DNA of 64,000 nucleotides, taken from contig SWDO01000017.1 in the NCBI GenBank assembly GCA_005116895.1, forward strand, positions 45,605 through 109,604, written 5' to 3'. The notes beneath the pieces were generated by a model, which was given only the letters and a program-made list of their open reading frames with translations, was not told where the DNA came from and made no database searches. The DNA is from Nitrospira sp. (GTDB taxonomy: Bacteria; Nitrospirota; Nitrospiria; Nitrospirales; Nitrospiraceae). Below are positions 62,301 to 64,000 of the stretch, in pieces (position 1 is the stretch's first letter; each line of letters starts with the position of its first letter). The position numbers were made by a program, and so were the translations under genes.

Positions 62301-63556
62301 ACCCGACGCTGCAGTTCCCGGTTTCAGCGTTTATTCCTGAGCACTATGTCACCGACCCGCACCACCGCCTGTCCCTCTATAAACGGCTGACAGCTTGTGG
62401 TCAAATCGGCGAGCTGGCCCTGCTGCATGGGGAAATTCAGGACCGTTACGGTCCCCCTCCGGAACCAGTCGAACGGCTGCTCGAAGTCATGCAACTCCGG
62501 ACCCACGCCAAACGCCTTCGCCTGGCCTCGATCGAGGTACACGACCAGACGACCAAAGTTGTGTTTCACCCGAAGGCCGTCATCCCTGAGAGCTCCGTCC
62601 ACCGCTTGATGGACCAGCTAAAGAAGCGGCTGAAGTTCCTGAGCCCCATCGCTTTTGAGATCCAGATGCGTCAGAGCGACATATTCAGCAGAACGTATTG
62701 TCTCTCTGGGCTGCTTGTCAGCCTCCTAGCCGGTTTGGGGCCGGTGATGTCGGGGTGTGCCGAGCGACAGGAAGAACCGGTCGTTGCTCTGGTAAATGGG
62801 CGAGCCATCACCCAAACCGAATTCGATCTACGCTGGGGCGAGCTCTCCAAGGCTACACGCTCCCGCTACGAGAAGGAGGGGGGTAAGCAACGGTTCCTGG
62901 ATGAACTGATCACCAGAGAGCTGTTGATGCAGGAAGCTCGCCGCCGGGGGCTTGATCAAGACGATACGATTCGAGACAAGACACAACGGTATAAAGAGCA
63001 GTTGATTCTCGACGAGCTATTGAAAGACAAGCTCCAATCGAAGGTCGAGCTCACCCAGGCCGAACTCGACGCCTATTATGAAAAGCACGCCAACCAGCTT
63101 TTGGATCCCTTGAAGGCCAATGTCTCGGTCATGCTCCTCCCCAATGTATATGCCGCCAAAGCCCTTGAAGCACAGGTGAATCGAGGCGGTAATTTTGCCA
63201 AGTTTGCGCAGCGCTACTCGCTCGACGAAAAGACGAAATCGAAGGGCGGCGAGCTCGGACCCTACCGGAAAGGTCTGGTCCTCCCCGAGGTCGATGCCGT
63301 CATTCACACCCTCAAACTTGGGATCGTCAGTGCGCCGATCAAGAGCGACCATGGCTATTACCTGGTCGTGCTGACCCCGCTTGACGAGGCCGTTATTCAA
63401 GCCGATTTAGCGAAGCAGGAACGGCTTCGGCAAGAATTACTGGCCGATAAGCGCCGCAAACAATTCGAAGAAGTCATCGCCGACATTCGGGCCAATGCCG
63501 CAGTTCGCTTCGCCGAAGCCTCCCGCTATATCACCGAGGACACTGGGAAACGCTAG
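59327..63556 (+). CDS. mfd: transcription-repair coupling factor Mfd in one ORF with a C-terminal PpiC-type peptidyl-prolyl isomerase lipoprotein
   Basis: CarD-like and helicase domains (VCGDVGYGKTEVAMRAAFKA, TATPIPRTLQMA); from ~62666 a signal peptide LLVSLLAGLGPVMSGC then a parvulin/SurA-like domain. Confidence 0.92.
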   Translation: MSDATIQPTAWLAPLRSALDHEKARVCLLGAHGPTSACALMLLHHGSPWVVVTASDESAERMFNDLCFFYGLMGRPVEDLAWFPEWETLPYEATAPHVGLIAHRMTTLHRLLINPPTILVTSVAAAMHRVIPRSTFEQAIFHFQTAAAFERESLVTNLLRLGYRRVSVVEIPGEFSVRGGIIDVFSTAYANPVRVEFLGDHVESIRLFDPSTQTSITKLNEGWVLPAREFVRPPQAPEAIVPIEADAEWRSPDLYDSMDTLFDYLTTAPFLALDQPEALKKACETAWEKIDDGYLRHVDRDATQPYPSPERLFLTWEGIQQRIAPWPMLALEPLAAPDSTWDQTFSFSSQAPGSIGLGIRGTAFSQTLNLLEGLRSEHRVVLVARSRGQVDRLLALLREHDLPADPWNPTAWSSQRTGKLPFYVLHGDPSAGFLSGDLRLALLTEEELFAKGARHKPQPKSRTATFLSSLEDLNVGDYVVHVQHGIAKYRGLKRLSVQDFESDFLILEFSGGDTLYVPLDRLNQVQRYGGAEGHIPRLDRLGGTSWAKTTARVKKNIEEMAQELIDLYASRELVKRNAYGTTTTLYHEFEAAFEYEETADQLRAIGDIGRDMESTKPMDRLVCGDVGYGKTEVAMRAAFKAVEHDRQVAVLVPTTLLAHQHYENFSERFAPFPMRVALLSRFQSSKETKAILKDVGAGIVDVVIGTHRLLQKDVAFRQLGLVIIDEEQWFGVKHKERLKQLRTQIDVLTLTATPIPRTLQMAMSSVRDLSIIDTPPAGRLAIKTEVVRFSDKAVRDAILRELGRGGQIYFVHNRVETMERIGAWLHQLVPEARMVMAHGQMDARPLEAVMLKFVKHEADVLIASAIIQSGLDVPNANTIIVNRADLFGLAQLYQLRGRVGRGGEQAYAYFLIPDEGTLTGDAQKRLIAIQQFTELGSGFRIAAADMEIRGAGNLLGKQQSGHIAAIGLDLYMQMVEQAVQRLKGHVIEEDPDPTLQFPVSAFIPEHYVTDPHHRLSLYKRLTACGQIGELALLHGEIQDRYGPPPEPVERLLEVMQLRTHAKRLRLASIEVHDQTTKVVFHPKAVIPESSVHRLMDQLKKRLKFLSPIAFEIQMRQSDIFSRTYCLSGLLVSLLAGLGPVMSGCAERQEEPVVALVNGRAITQTEFDLRWGELSKATRSRYEKEGGKQRFLDELITRELLMQEARRRGLDQDDTIRDKTQRYKEQLILDELLKDKLQSKVELTQAELDAYYEKHANQLLDPLKANVSVMLLPNVYAAKALEAQVNRGGNFAKFAQRYSLDEKTKSKGGELGPYRKGLVLPEVDAVIHTLKLGIVSAPIKSDHGYYLVVLTPLDEAVIQADLAKQERLRQELLADKRRKQFEEVIADIRANAAVRFAEASRYITEDTGKR

Positions 63557-63634
63557 CGTTCACTCGATTTCCACGAACCCATTGCTTGGTGTAGAATCAT
63601 GCATCAGAGCTCTCTACCCCGAGATGAACGCATC

Positions 63635-64000
63635 ATGAGACAGATACCGGTCGATTCAGATTGGTTGGCTTCACTTGTGTTCCCACTCGCCCTGATAATG
63701 ATCTCACTATGGCCTCCAGCCATCTCCGAGGCCCGGCTACAAGATCGCATCGTCGCCATCGTCAATTCTGAATTGATCATGTTGTCAGATATGACGCGTG
63801 AATTTGAAACGGAGCAAGAACGGCTTTCTCGCGAGCACCATGGAAGCGATCTGGCTCAGCGGTTGAAAACAGCGGAATACATGGCCTTGACGAAGCTCAT
63901 CGAGCGGCGCTTGCAACTGCAGGAAGCCAAGGCTCAAAAGATTCAAGTATCCGATCTGGAAGTAAAGCAAGCCCTTGAACAGATGAAGCGACAAGGCAGC
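63635..64000 (+). CDS. surA: SurA-like chaperone/PPIase, N-terminal part (runs off window)
   Basis: Manual translation MRQIPVDSDWLASLVFPLALIMISLWPPAISEARLQDRIVAIVNSELIMLSDMTREFETEQ...; open to window end. Confidence 0.75.
   Translation, partial: MRQIPVDSDWLASLVFPLALIMISLWPPAISEARLQDRIVAIVNSELIMLSDMTREFETEQERLSREHHGSDLAQRLKTAEYMALTKLIERRLQLQEAKAQKIQVSDLEVKQALEQMKRQGS

Overview
This 64 kb window is bacterial chromosome. The gene style (ArsM/ArsS, Kdp sensor pair, hybrid kinases, the 'MQVICSWC' small protein) suggests Nitrospira/Nitrospirota, which is inference only. Core blocks: an arsenic methylation/organoarsenical pair (arsM-arsS) next to a PiT phosphate permease; hflKC; fhs; M23 and M20 peptidases; cutA; kdpC-kdpD-kdpE with no kdpA/kdpB; an S2P protease and an HTH-MBL protein; two M16 peptidases; a Gph-like HAD phosphatase; hemL; gmhA and an rfaE2-like gene; a SprT-like protease; a large hybrid histidine kinase; mfd read through in frame into a PpiC-type lipoprotein; and the 5' end of surA. 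The accessory part (about 19-50 kb) has several small toxin-antitoxin-like modules (DUF2283/DUF4258, TumE/TumA-like, barnase/barstar-like, HicBA with hicA absent from the supplied ORF track), a lone integron-type cassette with an attC-like hairpin, a decayed integron-integrase C-terminus, and IS21 debris. The most unusual signal is a ~134 bp promoter cassette present three times (35942-36075, 39553-39686, 41107-41240). Each copy has a 42-nt palindrome followed 74-75 nt later by a sigma-54-type GG-N10-GC promoter. They lie upstream of a small-peptide/B12-radical-SAM pair, a DUF2278/lamin-tail protein and a membrane protein, which suggests an undescribed sigma-54 regulon. Other notable points: a short dispersed inverted repeat inserted in frame into a receiver domain, a CARF protein with no CRISPR array, and a 72-bp element with perfect terminal inverted repeats.
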